From the NCBI GenBank assembly GCA_031291335.1, contig JARLJF010000035.1, positions 36,330 through 100,329 on the forward strand: a stretch of 64,000 nucleotides of DNA. Direction: 5' to 3'. The stretch is from Pandoraea sp. GTDB taxonomy: Bacteria > Pseudomonadota > Gammaproteobacteria > Burkholderiales > Burkholderiaceae. The position numbers were made by a program, and so were the translations under genes. The notes beneath the pieces were generated by a model. The model was not told where the DNA came from, did no database searches, and saw only the letters and a program-made list of their open reading frames with translations. This document shows, one piece after another, positions 47,055-57,036 of the stretch (position 1 is its first letter; each line of letters opens with the position of its first letter).

Positions 47055-47082
47055 TTATAGGGACGGGGTTTTACGATTTCAA
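47054..47082 (-). promoter_or_regulatory. groES-groEL promoter
   Basis: On the minus strand, TTGAAA (plus 47077-47082), a 17-nt spacer and TATAAT (plus 47054-47059), with the -10 touching CIRCE. The CTTGAAA and C-rich spacer also partly suit the heat-shock sigma factor. Confidence 0.8.
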
Positions 47083-47201
47083 GACGCGGGGTTTTCCCGT
47101 AGTCGAGTTTTTCCGCCCGATCGACATGGTGCCCGGCAGCGATCGGCACCCTCGACGCCCGTCCAGCGCACCGCGACGCGGCATCGGCCGGAAAATACTG
47201 G

Positions 47202-47217
47202 ACTCAGTACACTGAGT
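47202..47217. promoter_or_regulatory. Palindromic operator-like site
   Basis: ACTCAGT-ac-ACTGAGT, perfect 7-bp arms with a 2-nt centre; form suits a TetR-type regulator. No partner known. Confidence 0.35.
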
Positions 47218-47628
47218 TATCGGTCTCAAAAAAACTTGTCCGGCTCGCGGGCCAATGCGCCGGCCCCGCCTTCATGCCCCCTATACGTGCGCAATCGGGA
47301 CGCATCGGTCGACCTGCCGCCGCGATCCCCGGACGCTTACCCGCCAGCTCGGGCAACCAGCTTTGCGTGGCCACCCATCCATTTGCGCCTGCCGCGTATG
47401 GCCTGCACTCGCTGAGGATATCCGGCGACGCGGCACCCCGAATGTCGGCCCCAGTTGCGCCAACACATCGATATTTCAATTCAGCAAACCATTAAATTAC
47501 AAATTATTAGTTCGAAAAAAATCCATTGAACCCCGTCATATCGGGAGAGATAACGAATAACGAATTCCGCCCAGTTTCATCTCGCAAAATTTGCGCAAAT
47601 TCAGCCCGAAATCAGTGCATTTATTTGC

Positions 47629-47657
47629 TTGACTCGCCCAATCCCCGAGCGTACGAT
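47629..47657 (+). promoter_or_regulatory. Sigma-70-type promoter toward the RND operon
   Basis: TTGACT, exactly 17 nt, TACGAT. The transcript would start near 47664, leaving a leader of about 430 nt before the small ORF and 670 nt before the adaptor gene. Confidence 0.6.
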
Positions 47658-47902
47658 CCGCCACGAATCAATCATCAGGGGATGCCCCAATTGGACAGTT
47701 GCAGTTGCCCATTACCGCTTGAACGGTAGATCCCGGCCCGACGTCCGTCCCTTTTTGGTCGCCGTCTCGCCGGAGTGCGAGAGGTGCACCGTGTCAGTGT
47801 TCAGCCCATGTTCCGTGAAACATTCCGGCGCGGCTGACGACATCATGTCCTTTCCCAGATCACCAAACGCCTGACGTCACCGACATCAGTCACGCCCTTC
47901 GC

Positions 47903-47938
47903 GTCTGCTATGTCTGTCACGTCTGTCACGTCTGCTCG
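47903..47938. repeat. 9-nt tandem repeat, four units, intergenic
   Basis: gtctgctat, gtctgtcac, gtctgtcac and gtctgctcg, in the leader region of the RND operon. Confidence 0.8.
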
Positions 47939-48099
47939 CCCGCGCGAGCATGACGGAATGCGTTCGTACGTTTACCCGTCGCTGCGCCGATCAATGTATC
48001 GGGCGCGTTGTTGCGTGTTCGCTAAAACCGCCACTTGTGCAGCAGTTTCCCGGGCGTCATGCCCCGGGTTCTGCGTGAGTTCTACCTAAGGAGAAATCG

Positions 48100-48270
48100 A
48101 TGCCCGACCCTGACAGTTGTTTATGTCGGTCGACTGTCGCTGACAGAAAAGCTTTTCATAAACCTATTGCCGCAAAAGTTTTTCCGGAGATTCCACGGAA
48201 TTACCGGTATGCATTGCGTCGCGTGGCAAATCGCGATTTACGTTGCCGGATTAATTTCCGACTGACGTGA
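48100..48270 (+). CDS. Possible 56-residue small protein or leader peptide
   Basis: ATG at 48100 lies 5 nt after a strong TAAGGAG (48088-48094) and opens a 56-codon frame: MPDPDSCLCRSTVADRK onward, basic (many Arg/Lys), three Cys, ending INFRLT. No family is recognised and the base composition is lower in G+C than the neighbouring operon. It ends 66 bp before the RND adaptor gene and may be a regulatory leader. The ribosome site is the main support. Confidence 0.4.
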   Translation: MPDPDSCLCRSTVADRKAFHKPIAAKVFPEIPRNYRYALRRVANRDLRCRINFRLT

Positions 48271-48284
48271 CCCGACTCGTCTTT

Positions 48285-48318
48285 CACGTGAGCGCGTTGC
48301 TTTTAATTCCCTCACGTG
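48285..48318 (+). promoter_or_regulatory. Inverted repeat before the RND adaptor gene
   Basis: CACGTGAG and CTCACGTG with an 18-nt spacer, 18 bp before the ATG at 48337. It could be an operator or an RNA hairpin affecting translation. Confidence 0.35.
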
Positions 48319-48336
48319 TAAAGAGAGATTCGGGAA

Positions 48337-49497
48337 ATGAAACATATCCATCTATCGGGCGCGAACAAGCGCTTCGCCCTCGCCGGCCTGGGTGCAATCG
48401 CTACCCTCGCCCTGTGCATTCAGGCGGTGCGATTGATGTCCACCACCAGCCACGCCTCCGTCAAGTCCGGCACCGAGCACGCCATCGTGCTGCGCGACGG
48501 CGACAAATACGTCGTCCCGCCCGACTCCGAGCTGCGCTCGCGACTCACCGTGGCCCCCGTCGGCCTGCGCGACGAGCCTCGCATGGTGCAACTGCCCGCC
48601 ACCGTCGAAGCCGATCCAGCACGTACCGCCAATATCCTGCCGCCGGTCACAGGCCGCATTGTCGAACTCAAGGTGCATCTGGGTGATCACGTCACCAAGG
48701 GCCAGCCGCTCGTGACCATCGACTCGGGCGATCTCGCTCAGGCGTGGGCCGATAACGACAAGGCTCGCGACGCCTTTAACCATGCCGGCACCACGCTCAA
48801 GCGCGTGCAGGGCCTGCGCGATGTCGGCGCCGGCGCAGCCAAGGATCTCGAGCAGGCGCAAAGCGACTACACGCAGGCACAAGCCGAACTCACGCGCACC
48901 GAAACGCGTCTGCGCGGCATCGGTGCCGACGCCCGTACCCGCGGCCGTCAGCTCACGCTCGTAGCGCCCAACGCTGGCACGATCACCGCCCTGTCGACGT
49001 CGCAAGGTGCCTTCGCCAACGACCTGACCGCCTCGCTGATGACCGTGTCGAATCTCGACTCGGTCTGGGTGACGGCCAACGTGCCTGAAAGCAACGTGGC
49101 CATGATTGCGAAAGGCCAGCCGGTCGACGTGGTGTTCCAGGCGTACCCGGGCCAGACATGGCACGGCACGGTCAGCTTCGTGAGCGAAGTGCTCGACCCG
49201 GACACGCGTCGCGCGAAAGTGCGCATTGCATTCCCGAATACCGACGCGCGCCTGAAGCCGAACATGTTCGCCACGGCCACGTTTGCCGTCCCCCAGCAAC
49301 GCTCGGTGTTCGTGCCGAATTCCGCGCTCATCATGAACAACGACAGCACCGTGGTCTGGGTCGAGGTCGCACCGTGGACGTTCGTCAAGCGCACGGTGCA
49401 GCCGGGCTATGGCGAGCAGGACGGTGCCCGAGTCGGCGCAGGACTCGCCGCCGGCGATCGCATCGTCGTCAAGGGTGGGGTACTGCTCAATGATTAA
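48337..49497 (+). CDS. RND efflux periplasmic adaptor (CusB/CzcB-like)
   Basis: A 386-residue membrane-fusion protein. It has an N-terminal membrane anchor (residues 12-33), a barrel-sandwich hybrid with VTGRIVELKVHLGDHVTKGQPLVTID, a coiled hairpin (about 130-190) and a C-terminal beta-barrel with VWVTANVPESNV and DTRRAKVRIAFPN. It links the inner-membrane pump to the outer-membrane channel, encoded next. Its stop overlaps the pump start by 8 bp. Confidence 0.9.
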   Translation: MKHIHLSGANKRFALAGLGAIATLALCIQAVRLMSTTSHASVKSGTEHAIVLRDGDKYVVPPDSELRSRLTVAPVGLRDEPRMVQLPATVEADPARTANILPPVTGRIVELKVHLGDHVTKGQPLVTIDSGDLAQAWADNDKARDAFNHAGTTLKRVQGLRDVGAGAAKDLEQAQSDYTQAQAELTRTETRLRGIGADARTRGRQLTLVAPNAGTITALSTSQGAFANDLTASLMTVSNLDSVWVTANVPESNVAMIAKGQPVDVVFQAYPGQTWHGTVSFVSEVLDPDTRRAKVRIAFPNTDARLKPNMFATATFAVPQQRSVFVPNSALIMNNDSTVVWVEVAPWTFVKRTVQPGYGEQDGARVGAGLAAGDRIVVKGGVLLND

Positions 49498-52400
49498 TCG
49501 CCTCATCGCCTTCTGCCTGCGCAAGCGCATCGTCATCTGGGTGGTGGCGCTGCTGGTGGCCGCGTTCGGCTGGTATAGCTGGACACAAATGGCTGTCGAA
49601 GCGTATCCCGACATCGGTGACGTGACCGCGCAGGTCTCCACCCAAGCCCCCGGCCTCGCGGCCGAGGAAATCGAACAACAAATCACCGTCCCGCTCGAGC
49701 GCGCGCTTGGCGGCACGCCGGGCGTCGTCTCGATGCGCTCGTCGTCCACGTTCGGCCTCTCGCTCATCACGCTCACGTTCCGTGACGGGATCGACGACTA
49801 CTGGGCACGCCAACGGATCAACGACCGCATCGCGGGCGTAACGTTGCCCTCGGGCATCACCCCGGGGCTCGATCCGGTCACCGGCCCCGCGGGCGAAATC
49901 TATCGCTACACGCTCGAGTCGGACACCAAGAACCTGATGGAGCTGTCCGAGCTTCAGCGCTGGGTCGTGATTCCGGCACTACAACAGGTGCCGGGCGTGG
50001 TGAACGTCGATAACTTCGGCGGCTTCACCATGCAGTACCAACTGGAACTCGATCCGGTGCAGTTGCAACGCTACGGCATCGGCCTGAACGATGTCACCAC
50101 CGCCATCAACAACAACAGCGCCAACGCCGGCGGCAGCCGCATTTCGCGCGGTGAGCAGGGCTATGTGATTCGTGGCATCGGCATGGTGCATTCGCTCGAC
50201 GACCTCGGCAACATCGTGGTCACGCAGCGCAGCGGCGTACCCGTGCTGGTCAAAGACCTCGGCCGGCTGACGTACAGCCATCAGGAACGTGAAGGGATTC
50301 TCGGCAAGAACCACAACCCCGACACGATCGAGGGCATCGTCGAGATGCTCAAGTATCAGAACCCGTCCGAAACGCTCAAGGGCGTGCACGCGAAGGTCGA
50401 TGAGCTACGCAAGCAACTCGAACCGCAAGGCGTTCGCATCGTGCCGTACATCGATCGCGACGATCTGGTGCAAAACACAATCCACAAGGTGGCGCATACC
50501 GTCGCGGAAGGCGTCGGGCTCGTGTGCATCGTGCTGATTCTGTTCCTCGGCAGCCCGCGTAGCGCACTCATTGCGGCCGTGACGATTCCGCTCGCGTTGG
50601 TGGCCGTGTTCATCATGATGCACTTCACGAACATGCCGGCGAATCTGTTCTCGCTCGGGGCCATCGACTTCGGCATCATCGTCGACGGGGCCATTGTCGT
50701 GACGGAATCGATTCTGCGACGCCGAGAAGCGATGCCCGAGGCCACGCTCAGCGAAGGCGACGTGCTCAGTGCGACCACCCAGGTCGCGCGTCCGATCCTG
50801 TTCGCCACGCTCATCATCATCACGGCCTACCTGCCGCTGTTCGCCTTCGAGCGCGCAGAAGCCAAGCTGTTCTCGCCGATGACCTACACCGTGGCCTACG
50901 CGCTGGCCGGTGCGCTGTTGTGCACGTTCATGCTGATTCCGGGCCTCGCCTACGTAGCACTGCGCAAGCCGCGCAAGATGTTCCACAACGCGCCGCTTCT
51001 GCGTGCACAAGCGGCCTTCCAGCGCGGTCTCGACAAGCTGCTCTCGGCACCGCGCACGGCGATCGCCGTCGGTGCCCTGGCGCTCGCCGCCGTCGTTGCT
51101 CTGGGTGCGACCACTGCGCGCGAGTTCCTGCCCGATCTCGACGAAGGCGCCCTGTGGCTGCAAGTGCAATTGCCCTCCGGACTTTCGCTCGACAAGGCCA
51201 GCGACATGGCCGGTGAACTGCGCACCGTACTGCTTGGCTTCCCGGAAGTCTCGTATGCCGTTACCCAACTGGGCCGCAGCGATAACCAGACCGACCCGTG
51301 GACGCCCTCGCACATCGAAGCACCGGTGGGCCTCAAGCCCTATGACACCTGGCCGCACGGCGAAACCAAGGCCGAATTCGTGCGACGTCTGAACGAACGT
51401 CTCAAGCAAATTCCCGGGATGTCGGTCGGTATCAGTCAACCAATCATCGACGGTATCAACGACGCCGTGGGCGGCGCGCACAGCCCGCTCGTGATTCGCG
51501 TGGTGGGCAACGACTTCAAGGAGTTGCGCCGCATTGGCAACGAGGTCGTCGCATCGCTCAAGCAGGTGCCCGGCACGGCCGACGCGTCGATCTTCGAAGA
51601 GCCGCCGATTCCGCAGATTGTCGTGAACATCGATCGTGCAGCGGCTGCGCGTTATGGCATCAACGTGTCTGACGTCACGAACCTGATCCAGACGGGTATT
51701 GGCGGCGCATCGGTCAGCCAGGTCTATGTCGGCGACCGGCAGTACAGCGTGACGGTGCGGTTCCCGCCGGCCACGCGCAATAGCCCCGAAGCCCTCGGCA
51801 ACCTGTTCGTCAATGCCCCCGGCGGCGCCCAGATTCCGCTCTCGGCACTGGCGAGCATTCGTTACCAGAGCGGCGAAGCCACCATCACGCACGAGATGAG
51901 CAAGCGTGAGTTGATCGTGCGTATCGACTATGCGGACCGCGGCCTGTCGGACTATCTGGCCGACGCGCAAAAGCGCATCGACGCCAACGTCAAGTACGAC
52001 CACGACAACTATCAATTGGTGTGGGGCGGCCAGTTCGAGAACCAGCAAAGGGCGCAGGCACGGCTCACGCTGATCATGGGGCTGGTACTCGCGCTGATGC
52101 TGGTGTTCCTGTTCGCCGAGTTCGGCAAGCTGCGTCAGGCGGCGTTGATTCTGGGTGTCGTGCCGCTGGCCACGCTGGGCGGTCTGATCGCCCTGCGCCT
52201 CACGGGAGAGACACTGAACGTGGCGAGTGCGGTGGGCTTCATTGCACTCTTCGGGGTGGCGGTGCAGAACGGCATCATCATGATCGCCAACATCAACCGC
52301 GTGCGTGCGGAAGGGCTTGCGTTGCGCGACGCCGTGATTGCCGGGGCGGTGGAGCGCTTCCGTCCGGTGCTGATGACGGCGACGGTCGCCACAGTCGGCA

Positions 52401-52606
52401 TGTTGCCGGCAGCGATGGCGATTGGTGTAGGCACCGACGTGCAGCGCGCGCTGGCCACGGTGGTGGTCGGTGGCCTCGTCGTGGCCACGCTGCTCACACT
52501 GTTCATCCTGCCGACCTACTACTACGTGCTCGAACGTTACGTCGAGCAACGCGCCGCCCGGCGTGCCGCTCGCGGTGACGGGTCGGGCGAACCGGCACAG
52601 GTGTGA
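49490..52606 (+). CDS. RND efflux permease, heavy-metal (HME/CzcA) type
   Basis: A 1038-residue inner-membrane proton-driven pump with 12 helices and two large periplasmic loops. The helix-4 motif DFGIIVDGAIVVTE is the D-x5-D-x6-E arrangement of metal-exporting CzcA/CusA pumps, and EAYPDIGDVTAQVSTQAPGL near the N-terminus is also family-typical. Drug-type RND pumps differ at both places. The exported ion cannot be told; no Met cluster typical of Cu/Ag pumps was confirmed. Confidence 0.92.
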   Translation: MINRLIAFCLRKRIVIWVVALLVAAFGWYSWTQMAVEAYPDIGDVTAQVSTQAPGLAAEEIEQQITVPLERALGGTPGVVSMRSSSTFGLSLITLTFRDGIDDYWARQRINDRIAGVTLPSGITPGLDPVTGPAGEIYRYTLESDTKNLMELSELQRWVVIPALQQVPGVVNVDNFGGFTMQYQLELDPVQLQRYGIGLNDVTTAINNNSANAGGSRISRGEQGYVIRGIGMVHSLDDLGNIVVTQRSGVPVLVKDLGRLTYSHQEREGILGKNHNPDTIEGIVEMLKYQNPSETLKGVHAKVDELRKQLEPQGVRIVPYIDRDDLVQNTIHKVAHTVAEGVGLVCIVLILFLGSPRSALIAAVTIPLALVAVFIMMHFTNMPANLFSLGAIDFGIIVDGAIVVTESILRRREAMPEATLSEGDVLSATTQVARPILFATLIIITAYLPLFAFERAEAKLFSPMTYTVAYALAGALLCTFMLIPGLAYVALRKPRKMFHNAPLLRAQAAFQRGLDKLLSAPRTAIAVGALALAAVVALGATTAREFLPDLDEGALWLQVQLPSGLSLDKASDMAGELRTVLLGFPEVSYAVTQLGRSDNQTDPWTPSHIEAPVGLKPYDTWPHGETKAEFVRRLNERLKQIPGMSVGISQPIIDGINDAVGGAHSPLVIRVVGNDFKELRRIGNEVVASLKQVPGTADASIFEEPPIPQIVVNIDRAAAARYGINVSDVTNLIQTGIGGASVSQVYVGDRQYSVTVRFPPATRNSPEALGNLFVNAPGGAQIPLSALASIRYQSGEATITHEMSKRELIVRIDYADRGLSDYLADAQKRIDANVKYDHDNYQLVWGGQFENQQRAQARLTLIMGLVLALMLVFLFAEFGKLRQAALILGVVPLATLGGLIALRLTGETLNVASAVGFIALFGVAVQNGIIMIANINRVRAEGLALRDAVIAGAVERFRPVLMTATVATVGMLPAAMAIGVGTDVQRALATVVVGGLVVATLLTLFILPTYYYVLERYVEQRAARRAARGDGSGEPAQV

Positions 52607-52701
52607 GCATGCGTCGCCTCCCCGTACGTTCCGACTCCCCTGTCACCTCTGCCCTGTGGCGACGCGCGGCGAATGCCGCGCGCTTCGCGGAGACCGTTGT
52701 C

Positions 52702-54231
52702 ATGATTCATCGTTACTTCCCGCCGAATGGCGGCCTGGCCCTGGCAGCGCTGCTGTCGCTCGCCGGCTGCGCGGTCGGCCCTGACTTCAAGACGCCCGAC
52801 GCGCCGGCGGGCGCCGGCTACACCGTCAATGCCCTGCCGGCCGGCACGGCGTCGGCGCCCACCACGGGCGGCACGGCGCAACGCTTCGTCGCTGGCATGG
52901 ACATTCCTGCCCAGTGGTGGACGCTGTTCCACTCGCCCGAACTCGACGCGCTGGTGAATGAGGCGATGACGCGCAATCCGGACATGGATGCCGCGCGTGC
53001 CGCCCTGAAGGCAGCGCACGAAGCGGTGCGCGTGCAGCAAGGCGACTACTTTCCTCAGGTGAGCGCGTCGTACTCGCCGACGCGTCAGCAGATCGCTGCG
53101 CCGCTCGCGAGCCCCGCCGCCAGTGGCACCGATTTATACAACCTGCACACCGCGCAGGTGTCGGTGTCGTACACGTTGGATCTGTTCGGGGCGAACCGCC
53201 GTCAGGTCGAATCGCTTGTCGCACAAGCCGACGCCCAACGTTTCGCGCTCGAAGCCACCTATCTGACGCTCTCGAGCAACGTCGTCGCGGCGGCCATTCA
53301 GGAGGCGTCGTTGCGCGGTCAACTCGAAGCAACGCAGGAAATCGTGTCGTTGCAACAGCGCTCGCTCGACTTGCTGCATCGCCAATACGACCTCGGACAA
53401 GTCGCGCAAGCGGATGTGGCAGCGCAGGAGGCGTCGCTCGCGCAGGCGCAGGCCGCCATTCCGCCGCTGGAAAAGCAGCTTGCCCAACAACGCGACGCAC
53501 TCGCTCGACTACTCGGCCGCATGCCGAACGAGCGCATCGATGCCACGTTCGACCTGAGTCGCCTGCAATTGCCCGAAGCGTTGCCGGTGAGCCTGCCCTC
53601 GCAACTGGTCGAGCAACGGCCCGACGTGCGCGCAGCGCAGGCGCAATGGCATGCCGCCGGTGCTGCCGTGGGCGTCGCAGTCGCGGCGCGATTGCCCAGC
53701 ATCACGCTGAGCGCGAACTACGGTTCGAGTGCCGAGATTGCGCGTGAGTTGCTCAGTCCCGGTACTGGCTTCTGGAGTCTGGCGGCCAACCTGACGCAGC
53801 CGATCTTCGCGGGCGGCGCGCTACTGCACAAGCAACGAGGGGCCGAAGCCGCCTACGAGCAGGCGGGTGCCCAGTATCGCTCGGCGGTGCTCACCGCCTT
53901 CCAGAACGTGGCTGATACGCTTCACGCCTTGCGCACCGACGCCGATGCGCTGCGGGCGTCGCTCAATGCCGAGCAGGCTGCCAAACGCAGTCTCACGATC
54001 GCTCAGAAGCAGCTTGAACTGGGCGACATCAGCTATCTGAGCCTGCTCAATGCGCAGCAGACCTACCAGCAGACACGTGTGGCGCTGGTGCAGGCGCAAG
54101 CCAACCGGTATGCGGACACCGTCGCGTTGTTCCAGGCCGTCGGTGGAGGTTGGTGGCATCGTGACGACATGAAGGACGGCACCACGGCCGGCGCGCCCCC
54201 GGCAGCAGCGTCACCTGCCCAAGCCGGCTGA
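52702..54231 (+). CDS. Outer-membrane factor lipoprotein (NodT/OprM family)
   Basis: A 509-residue TolC-like channel. A lipoprotein signal ends at LAGC (Cys23); then VGPDFKTPDAP and two OEP repeats of long helices follow, including QWWTLFHSPELDALVNEAM, a hallmark of the family. Start 52702 has GGAGA upstream and gives a proper lipoprotein leader; an ATG at 52609 would add 31 residues. Completes the tripartite efflux operon. Confidence 0.92.
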   Translation: MIHRYFPPNGGLALAALLSLAGCAVGPDFKTPDAPAGAGYTVNALPAGTASAPTTGGTAQRFVAGMDIPAQWWTLFHSPELDALVNEAMTRNPDMDAARAALKAAHEAVRVQQGDYFPQVSASYSPTRQQIAAPLASPAASGTDLYNLHTAQVSVSYTLDLFGANRRQVESLVAQADAQRFALEATYLTLSSNVVAAAIQEASLRGQLEATQEIVSLQQRSLDLLHRQYDLGQVAQADVAAQEASLAQAQAAIPPLEKQLAQQRDALARLLGRMPNERIDATFDLSRLQLPEALPVSLPSQLVEQRPDVRAAQAQWHAAGAAVGVAVAARLPSITLSANYGSSAEIARELLSPGTGFWSLAANLTQPIFAGGALLHKQRGAEAAYEQAGAQYRSAVLTAFQNVADTLHALRTDADALRASLNAEQAAKRSLTIAQKQLELGDISYLSLLNAQQTYQQTRVALVQAQANRYADTVALFQAVGGGWWHRDDMKDGTTAGAPPAAASPAQAG

Positions 54232-54428
54232 AGCCGCGCAACGGCCTGCGTCAGTTATCGCGGCAGGCATCTCGCCCTCTCCCGCCATCCTCCCCATCGC
54301 GGCGCGCTTCAAGGCGCCATGACGGGTGAAGATGGCGGGTTCCTCAGGCCGGTTCTGGGGCCTTGCAGCGGACGTGTCACGCAGAGCCGGTACAATCGGG
54401 GGGAAATTTCCTCCGGCAATCACTTGCG

Positions 54429-55553
54429 ATGACGTCAGCTTTACCTGTCCGATCTGTCCGTTCCGTGCTTTCCGTACGCTCTGTCCGAAGTGCACTCGCA
54501 TTGGCCACGCTGGCCGCAGCACTGGCCGGCTGCGCTGGCTCCCAGCAAGGGACCGCCCCGGTGAGCCCCTCGTTGGCGAGCACCGCGACACCGCCTCCCT
54601 CCACGCCTCAACCTGCCGCCGACGCGCCGCAAGCCGCCGCGCCGCTGCCGTGGTGCGTGCAGACCTCCCTGCGCGAGGAAGACGATCTGATGCGCAACTT
54701 CGGCGGCATTCCCGCCGGCGTTCGCCGTATCGAGGAAACGCGCTTCATCGCCAGCTATGACCGAAACACAGGCAAAGTCGGCCCGCTCGACAACGGCAAT
54801 CGCTTCGTGATGGATTTCGACGCGCAAGGTCATTTGCTATCGAGCACCGACCGCGGCCGCTATACCTACGACGCCGACGGCCGTCTGCGCAGCATCGACG
54901 GTGCGCCCGTCGACTGGCAGAGCACCGACGCCTGGATCGTGCGGGGCGCCACACGGCGCGGAACGTGGAAAGAGCAGGTGCGTCAGGAAAGCGACGGTCA
55001 AGTGGAATGGACGCGCCGCATCGTCGCGTCGCCCAACGGCGCGCATCATCGTCGCCCGGGCAGCCTGCAGGCACGCCTGTTCGACGACGAATGCTTTGCG
55101 CTCTCGCGTCAGTGGGAAGCGCCGAACGAGGCGCGTCAGGTCGTCACGGCTGACGGCAAGGTACGCCCGGCACCGAAGATCGTGTCCTATCGCACCTTCG
55201 CGAGTGTGGAACGCAAGCCCGATGGCAGCCGCATCGTGCGCGACAACGGCGCAGCCGCCTTCATCGACGGCCAATGGCTGGCGCTGGCATGGGACAACGA
55301 GGTTTCCGAATACTCACCGCGCCACGAGTTGACGCGTGTGACCCGAACCGACGCCGCCACCGGCCAGCGCCATGTGTCCGAGTATCACTACAAGCGCGAC
55401 AGCCATGGCAACATCGTGCGCGTGGTGATCACCTCGCCCGCTGCGCCCGGCGAGAAGGTCGACCCGTTTGCCAATGTCTTCGTGCGCAAGCTGACCTACT
55501 TCGATACCGTGCCGACGACATCGGCAGACAACCGGCTCACGTCGGCAAAGTAA
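54429..55553 (+). CDS. Putative lipoprotein of unknown function
   Basis: A 374-residue protein. An Arg-rich n-region made of repeated VRS triplets (from a 9-nt repeat) is followed by a hydrophobic core and lipobox LAGC (ending at about Cys34). A Pro/Ala/Thr linker precedes a domain with beta-rich YD-like segments (GRYTYDADGRLRSIDGAPVDW; HVSEYHYKRDSHGNIVRV). No family is recognised. Its 3' end overlaps the convergent kinase gene by 17 bp. Confidence 0.65.
   Translation: MTSALPVRSVRSVLSVRSVRSALALATLAAALAGCAGSQQGTAPVSPSLASTATPPPSTPQPAADAPQAAAPLPWCVQTSLREEDDLMRNFGGIPAGVRRIEETRFIASYDRNTGKVGPLDNGNRFVMDFDAQGHLLSSTDRGRYTYDADGRLRSIDGAPVDWQSTDAWIVRGATRRGTWKEQVRQESDGQVEWTRRIVASPNGAHHRRPGSLQARLFDDECFALSRQWEAPNEARQVVTADGKVRPAPKIVSYRTFASVERKPDGSRIVRDNGAAAFIDGQWLALAWDNEVSEYSPRHELTRVTRTDAATGQRHVSEYHYKRDSHGNIVRVVITSPAAPGEKVDPFANVFVRKLTYFDTVPTTSADNRLTSAK
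54445..54489. repeat. 9-nt degenerate tandem repeat, five units
   Basis: ctgtccgat, ctgtccgtt, ccgtgcttt, ccgtacgct and ctgtccgaa, in frame in the lipoprotein signal peptide, coding repeated V-R/L-S. Confidence 0.8.
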
Positions 55554-57036
55554 AGCGGAACGTAGCGCCCTGTCCTGCCTGACCGCCCGTATCCACCAGC
55601 GTGATACGCCGGCCATGCAGTTGCAGAATGCGGTGCACGATGCGCAATCCCAGCCCGCCCTCCCGGCGGGCGCCGCCCACCGTGAACGGCCGCTCGAAGA
55701 GTCCTTCGCGCGCGCTCTCGGGAATGCCCGGGCCGGTATCGCTGACCTGCACCTCGATTTCCGAACCGACCGGCGCCACCGCCACCGTAATTTCGCCACC
55801 TGACGGCGTATAGCGCAGCGCGTTGTCGAGCAGGTTCGTGAATACCCGCTCGATCAAACCAAGATCGGCACGCGCGACGGGAATCTGCGGCGCGAGCCGC
55901 GCACGCAACGCCACCCCGCGCGACTCGGCGCTCAACTCGAATTTCTGGAAGACGTCCTGTATCAGATCCGTCACCGAGAACGGCTCGGCCTCGGGCTGCA
56001 CGAAACCATGTTCGAGACGCGCCAGCTCGAACAGCGACTGTGCCAGCGCACCAACCTTGCGGCTCTGATCGAGCGCAATGCCCAGATAGCGCCGCCGTTC
56101 GGCGGGCGTAAGCGTGGCGTCCTTGAGCGACAACGTTTCGAGATAGCCGTGCAGCGACGATAACGGCGTGCGCAGGTCGTGCGAGATATTGGCGATGAGT
56201 TCGCGCCGTTCCTGATCCTGACGCGTGAGCGTGCGCCATTGCGTGCCCAGCCGTTCGACCATCTGCCGGAAGGCCCGCTCCAGCACCACGATTTCGTCAC
56301 TCGGACGTGCCTGCTGCGACGCCAGTTCGTCCGTTGACATCGCGGGCAGTGGCGGCATCGGGGCCGCGTCGATATCGAATTCGCGTACCGTATCCGTCAA
56401 ACGCCGCAACGGCCGGGTGATGAGTGCGAACGCCGCCAGACCGGCGATCAGGCAGAGCGCCGCCACCAATCCGATGGACCACAACGCCGTATTGAGTGCA
56501 GCGCTGGTCGCCCCTCGCTCGGCAAATCGATCGTGCGCCTCGCCAAGCAACACAACGTAGACGTACCCGACCTCCTGCCCGTCCACGCGCAGCGGCGCGG
56601 CACTGAACACCTTGCGAACGTCGGCGTTACGCGGGTCGTCGCCGTAGATCGGCAACGACTCGCCATCGAGCAACCGATGCACGGGCGCCAGATCCACCTG
56701 CATGCGCCGCAAATGACCTTCGGGCGCAGCGTGACCGGTGATTCGCCCCTGCGTGTCGAGCAAATAGACCTCGACGCTCGGATTCACGACCATCAACTGA
56801 CCGAACAGACGTCGTACGGCATCGGGCTTCATGCCGTTCGCATCCATCAGTTGCGCATTAGCGGCAATGTGCTCCGCAAGCCCGCGCGAGAGTCCCTGAA
56901 TCACTTCGGCCTCGTGCATGCGATTGGCACGCACCTGCATCCATGCCGAGGTGCCGCAGCACACCAGCAGCAGTACCGCGAAGACGAGCGACAGACGCTG
57001 GGTCAGCGTCAGGGTGAGATTCCAGCGGCGCATCAT
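55537..57036 (-). CDS. Sensor histidine kinase
   Basis: A 499-residue kinase with TM1 at about 14-31, a periplasmic domain at 35-180, TM2 at 185-206 and HAMP after it. His286 is in SHDLRTPLSSLHGYLETL, with N-box NLLDNALRYTPSGG, DTGPGIPE and GGLGLRIV (the first G of the usual GSGLGL motif differs). ATG at 57036 has GGAG upstream and overlaps the regulator stop by 4 bp. The signal is unknown; divergent msrB suggests an oxidative envelope stress, inferred only. Confidence 0.9.
   Translation of the reverse strand: MMRRWNLTLTLTQRLSLVFAVLLLVCCGTSAWMQVRANRMHEAEVIQGLSRGLAEHIAANAQLMDANGMKPDAVRRLFGQLMVVNPSVEVYLLDTQGRITGHAAPEGHLRRMQVDLAPVHRLLDGESLPIYGDDPRNADVRKVFSAAPLRVDGQEVGYVYVVLLGEAHDRFAERGATSAALNTALWSIGLVAALCLIAGLAAFALITRPLRRLTDTVREFDIDAAPMPPLPAMSTDELASQQARPSDEIVVLERAFRQMVERLGTQWRTLTRQDQERRELIANISHDLRTPLSSLHGYLETLSLKDATLTPAERRRYLGIALDQSRKVGALAQSLFELARLEHGFVQPEAEPFSVTDLIQDVFQKFELSAESRGVALRARLAPQIPVARADLGLIERVFTNLLDNALRYTPSGGEITVAVAPVGSEIEVQVSDTGPGIPESAREGLFERPFTVGGARREGGLGLRIVHRILQLHGRRITLVDTGGQAGQGATFRFTLPT

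Larger units (their letters stand above)
47083..48099. other. Long region without a recognised gene upstream of the RND operon
   Basis: About 1 kb in which the available frames are unconserved and lack ribosome sites. It contains a 16-nt palindromic site (47202-47217), an A/T-rich stretch (about 47470-47680), a good plus-strand promoter (47629-47657) and a 9-nt repeat array (47903-47938). A small RNA or long leader is possible. Confidence 0.5.

Noticed and set aside
47038..47874. Several ORFs of 60-125 codons between groES and the RND operon
   Set aside because: No ribosome sites, overlapping frames and no family resemblance.
50405..52549. 714-codon minus-strand frame inside the RND pump gene
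   Set aside because: Antisense shadow; the plus strand is a full-length pump with diagnostic motifs.
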